A stretch of DNA of 64,000 nt, taken from positions 310,001-374,000 of the forward strand of contig NZ_FWXN01000001.1 of assembly GCF_900176385.1 (NCBI RefSeq), written 5' to 3'. Under the pieces are notes generated by a model. That model did not search any database and was not told the origin of the DNA. It saw only the letters and a list, made by a program, of their open reading frames with translations. Shown piece by piece: positions 50,711 through 57,930 of the stretch; the first letter of the stretch is position 1; each line of letters opens with the position of its first letter. Both the position numbers and the translations under genes were made by a program. This DNA is from Janibacter indicus (GTDB lineage: Bacteria > Actinomycetota > Actinomycetes > Actinomycetales > Dermatophilaceae).

Positions 50711-50746
50711 CGAGGGCCCTCCCCCCGACGCGGGGAAGGGCCCTCG
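50711..50746 (+). terminator. Hairpin after proA
   Basis: CGAGGGCCCT pairs with AGGGCCCTCG and the stem extends through CCCC/GGGG; loop near CCCGACGC. Confidence 0.75.
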
Positions 50747-51108
50747 ACCGTTGTCCGTGGCACGCCCCGTGGGGTCCTGCGGCGACTGCAGCACGACGCC
50801 GGGCGCGGGGCCGCGACGTCGCGGTGACACGTGGACCAGGAGGCGCCGACGCCGCTCGAGTCGCCTGAGCCCGACGCGGAGCCTCCCCCGTGCCAGACGT
50901 GCGGACGTCGTTATCCCTGTGGTCCTGCCGGCCGCCGTGAAGCAGCCGCGGTGTGGTGACTGTTCTACGCGGGGTCGGTGGCCCTCGGCAACGTCAGGAG
51001 TGACGCATCGGTGAGCGGCTGCCACCCACAGCCTCATCCACAGGCAGAGGGCGCTCTCCACGCCTTGTCCCACAGGCCTGTGGATGACGTCGGTGGACAA
51101 CAGCCGGG
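50747..51108. other. Gene-free region with DnaA-box-like sites
   Basis: No coding potential that I trust in about 360 nt. Near its right end lie TCATCCACA (51034-51042), its inverted copy TGTGGATGA (51079-51087), GGTGGACAA (51092-51100, complement TTGTCCACC) and the perfect palindrome CCACAGGCCTGTGG (51070-51083). These resemble DnaA boxes. The left part encodes CGDCST twice in one frame, which may be chance. Confidence 0.4.
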
Positions 51109-51114
51109 TAGCAT
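51109..51114 (+). promoter_or_regulatory. -10 box TAGCAT, leaderless layout (small membrane protein)
   Basis: TAGCAT lies 6 nt before ATG 51121. Confidence 0.5.
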
Positions 51115-51120
51115 GGACCC

Positions 51121-51333
51121 ATGCTGAGTTCCTTCGTCTCCCTCGCCGCAGAGACCGGCCACCACAACGAGTTGCCGGTCGCGCCCTGGGTCTACGGCCT
51201 CTTCGCCCTGCTGATCTTCTCGATGATGCTGGCCGCCCTCTTCGCCTTCCGACAGGCCGCGACCAAGATCCCGACCGCCGACAACACCGTCGCCCACGAT
51301 GACCACGGGCCCGAGGCCGGGGACCACCACTGA
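51121..51333 (+). CDS. Small membrane protein upstream of nadD
   Basis: Seventy residues with one strong helix ([21 protein letters not shown], about 23-43), a short acidic/His N-terminus and a His-rich tail ([12 protein letters not shown]). Proteins of this shape precede nadD in many actinobacteria. Function unknown; the His/Asp tail could bind metal, but that is speculation. The -10 box 6 nt upstream and the tight junction with nadD support it as a real gene. Confidence 0.7.
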   Translation: MLSSFVSLAAETGHHNELPVAPWVYGLFALLIFSMMLAALFAFRQAATKIPTADNTVAHDDHGPEAGDHH

Positions 51334-51347
51334 GCAAGCGGCTCGGC

Positions 51348-51923
51348 GTGATGGGTGGGACCTTCGACCCCATCCACCACGGTCACCTCGTCGCAGCGAG
51401 CGAGGCGGCTTCGCGCTTCGGGCTCGACGAGGTCGTCTTCGTGCCGACGGGTGAGCCCTGGCAGAAGGCGGACAAGCAGGTCAGCCCCGCCGAGCACCGC
51501 TACCTGATGACGGTCGTCGCGACGGCGTCCAACCCCCGCTTCACCGTCAGCCGGGTCGACATCGACCGGGAGGGCCCGACCTACACGATCGACACCCTGC
51601 GCGACCTGCGCGAGCAGCGGCCCGACGACGAGCTGTTCTTCATCACCGGCGCCGATGCGCTCGCGCAGATCCTGTCGTGGAAGGACGTCGGCGAGCTGTG
51701 GGACCTCGCCCACTTCATCGGGGTCACCCGCCCCGGCTACCACCTCAGCGAGACCGGGCTGCCGGACGACAAGGTGACCCTCCAGGAGGTGCCCGCCATG
51801 GCGATCTCCTCCACCGACTGCCGCCAGCGGGTCGCCGACGGCGACCCGGTCTGGTACCTCGTGCCCGACGGGGTCGTGCAGTACATCAACAAGTACGAGC
51901 TCTACACCGACGACCGGGAGTGA
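51348..51923 (+). CDS. nadD: Nicotinate-nucleotide adenylyltransferase NadD
   Basis: Adenylates nicotinate mononucleotide in NAD synthesis; 191 residues. It begins [20 protein letters not shown], with the HxGH motif, and has [20 protein letters not shown], the [13 protein letters not shown] block and the [13 protein letters not shown] (I-S-S-T) motif. GTG 51348 is the first usual start in frame, but it leaves almost nothing before the first strand. A CTG at 51330 (SKRLGVMGG) may be the true start, giving six more residues. Confidence 0.93.
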   Translation: MMGGTFDPIHHGHLVAASEAASRFGLDEVVFVPTGEPWQKADKQVSPAEHRYLMTVVATASNPRFTVSRVDIDREGPTYTIDTLRDLREQRPDDELFFITGADALAQILSWKDVGELWDLAHFIGVTRPGYHLSETGLPDDKVTLQEVPAMAISSTDCRQRVADGDPVWYLVPDGVVQYINKYELYTDDRE

Positions 51924-51933
51924 CCGACACACC

Positions 51934-52320
51934 GTGGTAGCCACCCAGCAGGCCATCGACCTCGCGACCATCGCCGCACACGCTGCGGCCGACAAGCTCG
52001 CGACCACCATCACCGGGCTCGACGTGTCCGGGCAGATGCCCCTCACCGACATCTTCCTCATCGTCTCGGCCGACAACGAGCGCCAGGTCCAGGCGATCGT
52101 CGACGCCGTCGAGGAGGCCATGCGCGAGCAGGCCCAGGTCAAGCCCCTGCGGCGCGAGGGCAACGGCCCCGGCCGGTGGGTCCTCATCGACTTCGGTGAC
52201 GTGGTCGTGCACGCCCAGCACGACGACGAAAAGGACTTCTACGACCTCGAGCGCCTCTGGCGCGACTGCCCGCACCTGGACCTCGGTGTCGTGGGCTCGC
52301 AGCAGTCCGACGAGCGGTGA
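51934..52320 (+). CDS. rsfS: Ribosome silencing factor RsfS
   Basis: Binds ribosomal protein L14 and blocks subunit joining in starvation; 128 residues. Family blocks are DISGQMPLTDIFLIVSADNERQVQAI-like (read as LDVSGQMPLTDIFLIVS), REGNGPGRWVLIDFGDVVVHAQ and DFYDLERLW. GTG 51934 starts 10 nt after nadD. The stop overlaps the next gene's GTG. Confidence 0.96.
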   Translation: MVATQQAIDLATIAAHAAADKLATTITGLDVSGQMPLTDIFLIVSADNERQVQAIVDAVEEAMREQAQVKPLRREGNGPGRWVLIDFGDVVVHAQHDDEKDFYDLERLWRDCPHLDLGVVGSQQSDER

Positions 52321-52955
52321 CCGAGGCGAAGGGGGAGCCCCGTCGCCTCGTCGTGCTGCGCCACGGCCAGACGGTCTCCAACCTCAAGGGCATCTGGCAG
52401 GGGCACCTCGACCACGAGCTGACCGACCTCGGCCGTGAGCAGGCCGCGGCTGCGGCCCGGGCCATCGCCTCCCTTCGCCCGACGCGGATCGTCACCTCCG
52501 ACCTCTCCCGGGCCCACGACACCGCGATGGCCGTCGCCGCCGCGAGCGGTGACATCGACGTGGCCGTCGACGAGCGCTGGCGCGAGATCCATGCCGGCGC
52601 CTGGCAGGGGCTGACGGCCGCGGAGGTCGGCGAGCAGTACCCGCTCGACGCCGAGCGGCTCGTGAGCGGCGAGGACTTCAAGCGGGGTGGCCACGGCGAG
52701 TCGCTCGCCGAGCTCGCCCAGCGGGTGCGCCCGGCCATCGACGAGCTCGTCGACGGCATGGGCCCGGGCGAGACCGTCGTCGTCGCGACCCACGGCGTGA
52801 CCGGCCGCACCGTCGTCGCCGAGCTCGTCGGCCTCGAGCAGCAGACCGCCTGGCGGGTGCTCGGGGGCTTCGGCAACTGCCACTGGGCGGTCGTGGAGCA
52901 GGGGCGCTCCGGCTGGCGGATCACCCAGTGGAATGCCTCCGCCGAGGGCCTGTGA
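52317..52955 (+). CDS. Histidine phosphatase family protein (nadD-rsfS operon)
   Basis: Phosphoglycerate mutase-like phosphatase, 212 residues. The catalytic LVVLRHGQTVSNLKGIWQGHLD lies near 11-32, SDLSRAHDTA near 62 and VVVATHGVTGRTVVAEL near 157. It belongs to the nadD-rsfS cluster seen in many actinobacteria, where it is often annotated as a glucosyl-3-phosphoglycerate phosphatase-like protein; the substrate here is not proved. GTG 52317 overlaps the rsfS stop. Confidence 0.88.
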   Translation: MTEAKGEPRRLVVLRHGQTVSNLKGIWQGHLDHELTDLGREQAAAAARAIASLRPTRIVTSDLSRAHDTAMAVAAASGDIDVAVDERWREIHAGAWQGLTAAEVGEQYPLDAERLVSGEDFKRGGHGESLAELAQRVRPAIDELVDGMGPGETVVVATHGVTGRTVVAELVGLEQQTAWRVLGGFGNCHWAVVEQGRSGWRITQWNASAEGL

Positions 52956-52993
52956 GTCAGGCGCGAGGCTCGATTTGGAAAAGCGGGGGTGCG

Positions 52994-52999
52994 TAGGGT
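52994..52999 (+). promoter_or_regulatory. -10 box TAGGGT upstream of tRNA-Ala
   Basis: TAGGGT followed by TAAACT, about 40 nt before the tRNA; TTGGAA (52975-52980) may be the -35, though the spacing to TAGGGT is short. Confidence 0.45.
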
Positions 53000-53034
53000 T
53001 AAACTCTCGCAGTCCCCTTCGGGGGAACCCACTC

Positions 53035-53109
<75 letters not shown>

Positions 53110-53116
53110 CGGCAGT

Positions 53117-53153
53117 CAGAAGGCCCGGATCGCATCGCGGTGCGGGCCTTCTG
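53117..53153 (+). terminator. Hairpin after tRNA-Ala
   Basis: 11-bp stem CAGAAGGCCCG/CGGGCCTTCTG with a 15-nt loop, 9 nt after the tRNA. Confidence 0.7.
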
Positions 53154-53170
53154 CATGTCACGGCGCCCTC

Positions 53171-53176
53171 TAGCGT
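53171..53176 (+). promoter_or_regulatory. -10 box TAGCGT, leaderless layout (benE)
   Basis: TAGCGT lies 6 nt before ATG 53183. Confidence 0.5.
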
Positions 53177-53182
53177 GTGCCC

Positions 53183-54355
53183 ATGCCGATCGAGACGAGC
53201 CGCCCGGTCGCGGCCGGTGTCGTCACGGCGCTCGTCGGCTTCACGAGCGCCTTCGTCGTCGTCCTGCAAGGCCTGACCGCCGTCGGGGCGACCCACGCGC
53301 AGGCCGCCAGCGGGCTGCTGGCCGTGACGATCCTCATGGGCCTGAGCTCGGTCGTCCTCTCCCTGACGACCCGACTGCCGATCACCGTGGCGTGGTCCAC
53401 GCCCGGAGCCGCGCTGCTCGCCTCCACCGGGGCGGTCGACGGGGGCTGGCCGGCGGCGGTCGGGGCCTTCGTCGTCACCGGCGTCCTCGTCCTCGCCACG
53501 GGACTCGTGCCGGCCCTCGGGTCGCTCATCACCCGGATCCCCGCCTCGGTGGCGCAGGCGATGCTCGCCGGCATCGTCATGCAGCTGTGCCTCGGGCCGG
53601 TGACGGGCATGGCCGCCAACCCGTGGGCCGTGGGACCCCTCGTGCTCGTGTGGCTCCTCGCGCTGCGCTTCCTGCCCCGGTGGGCCTCACCCCTCGCCTT
53701 CGTCGCTGCAGCCGTCGTCATCGTCGTCCACCTCACGTCGGTGGGAACGCCCATGGACGCCGCGGCCCTCGTGCCGCGACTGGAGCTGACCGCGCCCGCC
53801 TTCACCATCGGGGGACTAGTGGGCATCGCCCTCCCGCTTTACCTCGTGACGATGGCCTCGCAGAATGTCCCGGGCATGGCGGTGATGCGCGGCTTCGGCT
53901 ACGAGGTGCCGTGGCAGCGCTCGATGCTCGTCACCGGTGTCGGCACGATCGTCGGCGCACCGGCAGGCGGTCACGGCATCAACCTCGCGGCGATCAGTGC
54001 TGCTCTCGCGGCCGGTCCGGAGGCCGGGGAGGACACCTCGCGTCGCTGGATCGCCAGCGTGACCTCTGGCGTGCTCCTCGTCCCGATCGGCATCGCCTCC
54101 GCGGCCTTCGCCACCCTTGTCTCCCTGGCCCCCGAGGGTGTCGTCCCGGCCGTCGCCGGGCTGGCTCTCGTGGGGACGCTCGCGGTCTCGCTCAGGGCAG
54201 CCCTCGCCGAGCCCGCGGACCACGTCCCGGCTGTCACCACCTTCGTCATGGCCGCCTCGGGGATTGCCATCGCCGGCATCAACGCCGCCTTCTGGGCCAT
54301 CGTCGTGGGCCTGGTCGTCAGGGGTGTCTTGCGCTCGCACCGCGCGCGTGCATGA
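53183..54355 (+). CDS. benE: BenE family benzoate/H+ symporter-like transporter
   Basis: Inner-membrane transporter of 390 residues with about 11-12 helices. BenE signatures are ITVAWSTPGAALLASTG, PASVAQAMLAGIVMQLCLGP, LYLVTMASQNVPGMAVMRGFGY and GAPAGGHGINLAAISAAL. No aromatic degradation genes are near, so the substrate is uncertain. ATG 53183 is supported by the -10 box; a GTG at 53177 is in frame. Confidence 0.9.
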   Translation: MPIETSRPVAAGVVTALVGFTSAFVVVLQGLTAVGATHAQAASGLLAVTILMGLSSVVLSLTTRLPITVAWSTPGAALLASTGAVDGGWPAAVGAFVVTGVLVLATGLVPALGSLITRIPASVAQAMLAGIVMQLCLGPVTGMAANPWAVGPLVLVWLLALRFLPRWASPLAFVAAAVVIVVHLTSVGTPMDAAALVPRLELTAPAFTIGGLVGIALPLYLVTMASQNVPGMAVMRGFGYEVPWQRSMLVTGVGTIVGAPAGGHGINLAAISAALAAGPEAGEDTSRRWIASVTSGVLLVPIGIASAAFATLVSLAPEGVVPAVAGLALVGTLAVSLRAALAEPADHVPAVTTFVMAASGIAIAGINAAFWAIVVGLVVRGVLRSHRARA

Positions 54356-54362
54356 TGAGGGG

Positions 54363-54911
54363 GTGAGCACCGTCCACACGATCGGTCACTCGACCCGCCC
54401 CATCGACGAGTTCATCGCGCGGCTGCGCGGGCTCGGCATCACGCGTGTCGTGGACATCCGCACCGTGCCCAAGTCGCGGCACAACCCGCAGTACTGGCAC
54501 GACGCGCTCGAGGCGTCCCTGGCGCAGGCGGGTCTCGGCTACACGTACGTCAAGGAGCTGGGCGGACTGCGCAAGCGCCGACCGGACTCGGTCAACACGC
54601 AGTGGCGCAACGCATCCTTCCAGGGCTACGCCGACCACATGGGCACCGAGGAGTTCGAGCGGGGTCTGACCCGGCTGCTGGAGATCGCCGAGGAGGAGTC
54701 GCCGGTCATCATGTGTGCCGAGGCAGTGCCGTGGCGCTGCCACCGCTCGCTCGTCGGTGACGCGCTGCTCGTGCGGGGCGTCACCGTCCTGGACATCATC
54801 GGGGACGGCGCGCCCAAGGAGCACACGCTGACCTCCTTCGCCGTCGTCGACGGCACCCGTCTGACCTACCCGGGCACCGCCGACGAAGGAGTGAGCCTCG
54901 ACGAGGAGTGA
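54363..54911 (+). CDS. DUF488 family protein
   Basis: A 182-residue DUF488 protein. Signatures are TIGHSTRPIDEFIARLRGLGITRVVDIRTVPKSRHNPQY (continuous) and a C-terminal ESPVIMCAEAVPWRCHRSLVGDALL, which has the conserved Cys/His pair. Function unknown; some members are near DNA-metabolism genes. GTG 54363 is preferred; GTG 54348 would overlap benE and add five residues. Confidence 0.85.
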   Translation: MSTVHTIGHSTRPIDEFIARLRGLGITRVVDIRTVPKSRHNPQYWHDALEASLAQAGLGYTYVKELGGLRKRRPDSVNTQWRNASFQGYADHMGTEEFERGLTRLLEIAEEESPVIMCAEAVPWRCHRSLVGDALLVRGVTVLDIIGDGAPKEHTLTSFAVVDGTRLTYPGTADEGVSLDEE

Positions 54912-54914
54912 GGC

Positions 54915-55490
54915 TCAGCGGGCCTGCGAGTGGTACTCGTGGTTGGGGACCATGCCCAGAGCGCTCGAGACGCGGTTGGTCATGTTGAACATCCCGATCA
55001 CCTGGACCGCCTCGAGGATCTCGTGGTCGTCCAGACCGGCCTCGCGCATCGGCTCCAGGTCGGCGGCCTCCACCGACCCCGGGGCCGTGGTGAGCAGCTC
55101 GGCGTACTCCGCCATCGCCCGCTGACGATCGCTCAGCTCGGCCTGGCGCCAGTTGACGGCGACGAGGTCGGCCATCACCGGGTCGCCCGAGTACTCGCGC
55201 AGGGCTGCTCCGTGGGAGACGGCGCAGTAGGTGCACTGGTTGATGCCGCTGACGACGACCGCGATGAGCTCGCGCTCGGCATTGCTCAGGTGGCCCTCCT
55301 TGTTGACCAGGAGGTTGAAGTACTTCCACCACGCCTCGAACTGGGCGCCGTTGAGCGCCTGTGCACGAAAGACATTGGGGATGAAGCCGAAGGCCTCCTT
55401 GGACTTCGTCCACAGGCGCTGCACGCCCTCGGGCACGTCGTCGACGTCGGGGACACGGAGGAAGGAGGTCGCACGCTGTTGTTGACCCAT
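54915..55490 (-). CDS. Peroxidase-related AhpD-like protein
   Basis: Carboxymuconolactone-decarboxylase/AhpD fold, 191 residues. The redox motif is [16 protein letters not shown] near residue 90 (C-x-x-C...H), with [25 protein letters not shown] before it, as in uncharacterised peroxidase-related enzymes. It probably reduces peroxides with a thiol partner; not proved. ATG 55490 has TACGTT 6 nt upstream. It converges with the DUF488 gene. Confidence 0.85.
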   Translation of the reverse strand: MGQQQRATSFLRVPDVDDVPEGVQRLWTKSKEAFGFIPNVFRAQALNGAQFEAWWKYFNLLVNKEGHLSNAERELIAVVVSGINQCTYCAVSHGAALREYSGDPVMADLVAVNWRQAELSDRQRAMAEYAELLTTAPGSVEAADLEPMREAGLDDHEILEAVQVIGMFNMTNRVSSALGMVPNHEYHSQAR

Positions 55491-55496
55491 GACGGC

Positions 55497-55502
55497 AACG
55501 TA
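55497..55502 (-). promoter_or_regulatory. -10 box TACGTT, leaderless layout (AhpD-like gene)
   Basis: Reads TACGTT on the minus strand, 6 nt before ATG 55490. Confidence 0.45.
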
Positions 55503-55559
55503 CCGGCTCCGTGAGGGTGCACGATGGGAGGGGCACATCCCCCCGTCGAAGGAGTCGTC

Positions 55560-55892
55560 ATGGAATCGCTGTCGTTGACCGAGCTGGCGCAGGAGCACCT
55601 GGGCAAGGCGCGAGAGGGGTCCGCGGGGCGCAGCGCCGTGACGGTCCACGGGCACCATGACTTCGTCCTGCGCCAGACGCTCATCGCCCTGCTGCAGGAC
55701 AAGGCCCTCGCCGAGCACGACAGTCCGCGGGAGGCGACGCTGCAGGTCCTGCAGGGTCGGGTGCGGCTGACCGCCGGGGAGGAGACCTGGGAGGGCGGCG
55801 CGGGCGAGCTGCTCATCCTCCCGCCAGCCCGTCACGACCTGCTGGCACTGGAGGACGCCGTCGTGCTGCTGAGCGTCGGCACCGGGGCGTGA
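55560..55892 (+). CDS. Small cupin protein
   Basis: Single cupin domain, 110 residues. The two cupin motifs are reduced: [40 protein letters not shown] and [16 protein letters not shown]. The typical first-motif His pair is partly replaced (AEHDSPREA keeps one His and one Glu). It may sense or hold a small ligand. AAGGAG lies 5 nt before the ATG. The stop overlaps the next gene. Confidence 0.78.
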   Translation: MESLSLTELAQEHLGKAREGSAGRSAVTVHGHHDFVLRQTLIALLQDKALAEHDSPREATLQVLQGRVRLTAGEETWEGGAGELLILPPARHDLLALEDAVVLLSVGTGA

Positions 55893-56320
55893 CTCCTGCT
55901 CGCACGCTCGTCGCCCTCGGCGCGCTGGGTGTCGTCCTCGGTGGACTCGTCGCGGCCGTCACCGGGCCGATGGACTGGGCGAAGGGGAGCTGGGCTGCGG
56001 CCTATCTCGTACTCGTCGTCGGTGTGGCCCAGTACGTCATGGGTCGGTTGCGAGCGGTCGACGCCACGAGTGACCGGGTCGGTTGGGTGCAGGTGGCCGG
56101 GTGGAACCTCGGCAGCCTCCTGGTCATCGGCGGCACCCTCGTCACGACTCCGCTGCTCGTCGACCTCGGGTCGGTGCTGCTCGTCGTCGCCCTGGTCCTC
56201 GCACTGCGAGCACGAGTCGCACGAGTGCCGGCAGCGGCCGCGCTGGCCTACCGCGCGATGCTGCTGATGCTCGCTGTGAGCATCCCCGTCGGCATCGTGC
56301 TGTCCCACCTGCGCGGCTGA
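55889..56320 (+). CDS. Small polytopic membrane protein
   Basis: Not recognised. The 143 residues have about four hydrophobic helices: [66 protein letters not shown] and [19 protein letters not shown] 55889 overlaps the cupin stop, so the two are co-translated and may act together. Confidence 0.65.
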   Translation: MTPARTLVALGALGVVLGGLVAAVTGPMDWAKGSWAAAYLVLVVGVAQYVMGRLRAVDATSDRVGWVQVAGWNLGSLLVIGGTLVTTPLLVDLGSVLLVVALVLALRARVARVPAAAALAYRAMLLMLAVSIPVGIVLSHLRG

Positions 56321-56338
56321 GCGACGCGCGGCAGACCG

Positions 56339-57184
56339 TCAGCGGATCCCGAAGAGCCGAGCAGCATTGTCGTGCAACACCTTGCGCTCCCAGTCCTCGC
56401 CCAAGCCAAGCCGGCGGACCGCGTCCACCGCGTGCTCGTAAGGGTAGGGGATGTTGGGGAAGTCGCTGCCGAAGAGCACCCGGTCGCCGAGCGCGACGAG
56501 GTCGTCCATGCGCTCGCGGGGGAAGGGTGACGTGGCCTGGGTGAAGTCCGTGAAGGCCATCGTCGTGTCGAGGTGCACATCGGGGTGCTCGGCGCAGATG
56601 TCGAGGAAGTCGCCGTAGTCGGGCATGCCCATGTGGGCGATGACGAGCACGAGACCCGGGTGGCGCTGCAGCAGGTCCCGGACGGACTCCGGCCCCGTGA
56701 AGCGGCCGGGTGCCGGGCCGTTGCCCGCGTGCATGACGATCGGGGTGCGGCTGCGCTCCAGCACCGGCCACACGTCGTCCAGGAGCGGGTCGGCCAGCGA
56801 GTAGTCACCGACCTGCACGTGCGCCTTGAAGATCCGCGCACCCGCCTCGATCGCGGCCGCCGTGTAGTCCGCGGCACCGGGCTCGGGGTAGAAGGTCGCG
56901 GAGTGCAGGACGTCGTCGTGCTTGGCCGCGAACTCGCTCGACCAGTCGTTGAGCCACTGCGCCATCGCGGGGCGGTGGGCGTAGTTCAGCGAGGTGAAGG
57001 CGCGCACACCCAGCGCCCGCAGGGCAGCCAGGCGGCCCCCTTCGTCCTCGCGGTAGGTGATCGGCCACGGCCGCCCGATGAGGGGCCCGGCCGAGTCGAA
57101 GTAGGCCCACACCTTGTCCAGCACCCGCTGGGGCATGAAGTGGGTGTGGATGTCAATGATCTCCGGGAGATCGGGCGCGCTCAT
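56339..57184 (-). CDS. Amidohydrolase family metal-dependent hydrolase
   Basis: TIM-barrel hydrolase of the Amidohydro_2 group, 281 residues. Metal ligands are visible in IIDIHTHFMP (residues 9-18), IVMHAGNGPAP near 149, VIAHMGMPDYGDF near 180 and LFGSDFPNIPYPYEH near 240. Relatives decarboxylate or hydrolyse ring compounds; substrate unknown. ATG 57184 is 6 nt after TAGGGT; the GTG at 57190 is the alternative. Confidence 0.87.
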   Translation of the reverse strand: MSAPDLPEIIDIHTHFMPQRVLDKVWAYFDSAGPLIGRPWPITYREDEGGRLAALRALGVRAFTSLNYAHRPAMAQWLNDWSSEFAAKHDDVLHSATFYPEPGAADYTAAAIEAGARIFKAHVQVGDYSLADPLLDDVWPVLERSRTPIVMHAGNGPAPGRFTGPESVRDLLQRHPGLVLVIAHMGMPDYGDFLDICAEHPDVHLDTTMAFTDFTQATSPFPRERMDDLVALGDRVLFGSDFPNIPYPYEHAVDAVRRLGLGEDWERKVLHDNAARLFGIR

Positions 57185-57190
57185 GGCCAC

Positions 57191-57196
57191 ACCCTA
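57191..57196 (-). promoter_or_regulatory. -10 box TAGGGT, leaderless layout (amidohydrolase)
   Basis: Reads TAGGGT on the minus strand, 6 nt before ATG 57184; divergent from the next promoter 5 nt away. Confidence 0.5.
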
Positions 57197-57201
57197 GGCA
57201 C

Positions 57202-57207
57202 TAGGTT
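57202..57207 (+). promoter_or_regulatory. -10 box TAGGTT, leaderless layout (YdcF/SanA-like gene)
   Basis: TAGGTT lies 6 nt before ATG 57214. Confidence 0.5.
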
Positions 57208-57213
57208 GCGGGC

Positions 57214-57891
57214 ATGGAGCTGAGGGGACGACGCGGGTGGTGGGCCCTGGGGGGCGTCGTGGCGCTCGCCGTTATCGCGGTCGGGGCACCCAACGTCTGG
57301 GTCGCGCGCAGCGCGTCGGGGCAGGTCCACGGGCTCGCCGACGCACCCGACCGCTCGGTGGCGATAGTCCTCGGTGCCGGGCTGACCGAGGAGGGCCGGC
57401 CCACCCCCTTCCTCGAGGGTCGGCTGGACATCGCTCGTCGGTTGTACGAGCAGGGCAGCGTCGACGCGATCCTCGTCAGCGGCGACAACCGGACGCACTC
57501 CTACGACGAGCCGACCGCCATGCGCGACCACCTCGTCGAGGCGGGTGTCCCGACCGACCGGGTCGTCATGGACTTCGCCGGGCGCGACACCTACGACACC
57601 TGCGTGCGGGCCAAGCGGATCTTCGAGGTCCCCGACGCGATCATCGTCTCGCAGAGCTACCACGTGCCCCGCGCGGTCGCGGTCTGCAACGCCATCGGCC
57701 TGGACACGGTCGGGGTGGGGGACGACAGCGCGCGCCGCTTCGCCGGCCCTTACCGCGCGGGCGAGCAGCGCGAGTACCTCGCCAACGTCAAGGCGGCGCT
57801 CGACGTGCTCAGCCGTCGCGACCCCGTCCTCGGGGACGTGGAGCCCGGCATCACCGATGCGCTGGCGCAGGCCCGGACGGACGACAAGTAG
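57214..57891 (+). CDS. YdcF/SanA family membrane-anchored protein (DUF218)
   Basis: A 225-residue protein with an N-terminal anchor helix (WWALGGVVALAVIAVGAPNVWV) and a DUF218 domain: SVAIVLGAGLTEEGRPTPFLEGRLDIARRLYEQG, AILVSGDN, DEPTAMRDHLVEAGVP and VVMDFAGRDTYDTCVRAKRIF. SanA relatives affect envelope permeability; the activity is unknown. The stop codon TAG is the first half of the leuS -10 box. Confidence 0.87.
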   Translation: MELRGRRGWWALGGVVALAVIAVGAPNVWVARSASGQVHGLADAPDRSVAIVLGAGLTEEGRPTPFLEGRLDIARRLYEQGSVDAILVSGDNRTHSYDEPTAMRDHLVEAGVPTDRVVMDFAGRDTYDTCVRAKRIFEVPDAIIVSQSYHVPRAVAVCNAIGLDTVGVGDDSARRFAGPYRAGEQREYLANVKAALDVLSRRDPVLGDVEPGITDALAQARTDDK

Positions 57892-57894
57892 TCT
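57889..57894 (+). promoter_or_regulatory. -10 box TAGTCT upstream of leuS
   Basis: TAGTCT starts with the stop codon of the SanA-like gene and lies 36 nt before ATG 57931; a GGGAG ribosome site follows. No T-box leader fits in this short gap. Confidence 0.5.
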
Positions 57895-57930
57895 GAAGCC
57901 CGATCGTCAACCCCGGGAGAAGCACCACAG

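Noticed and set aside
50751-51014. Possible small protein with two CGDCST motifs.
   Set aside because: No ribosome site, Arg-rich composition typical of a frame-shifted GC-rich region, and no recognisable family. Kept only as a note in the gene-free region.
51030-51100. Replication origin.
   Set aside because: Only three imperfect DnaA-like words, no AT-rich unwinding region, and no dnaA/dnaN nearby.
57895-57930. T-box or other long regulator before leuS.
   Set aside because: The gap between the -10 box and the start codon is only 36 nt.
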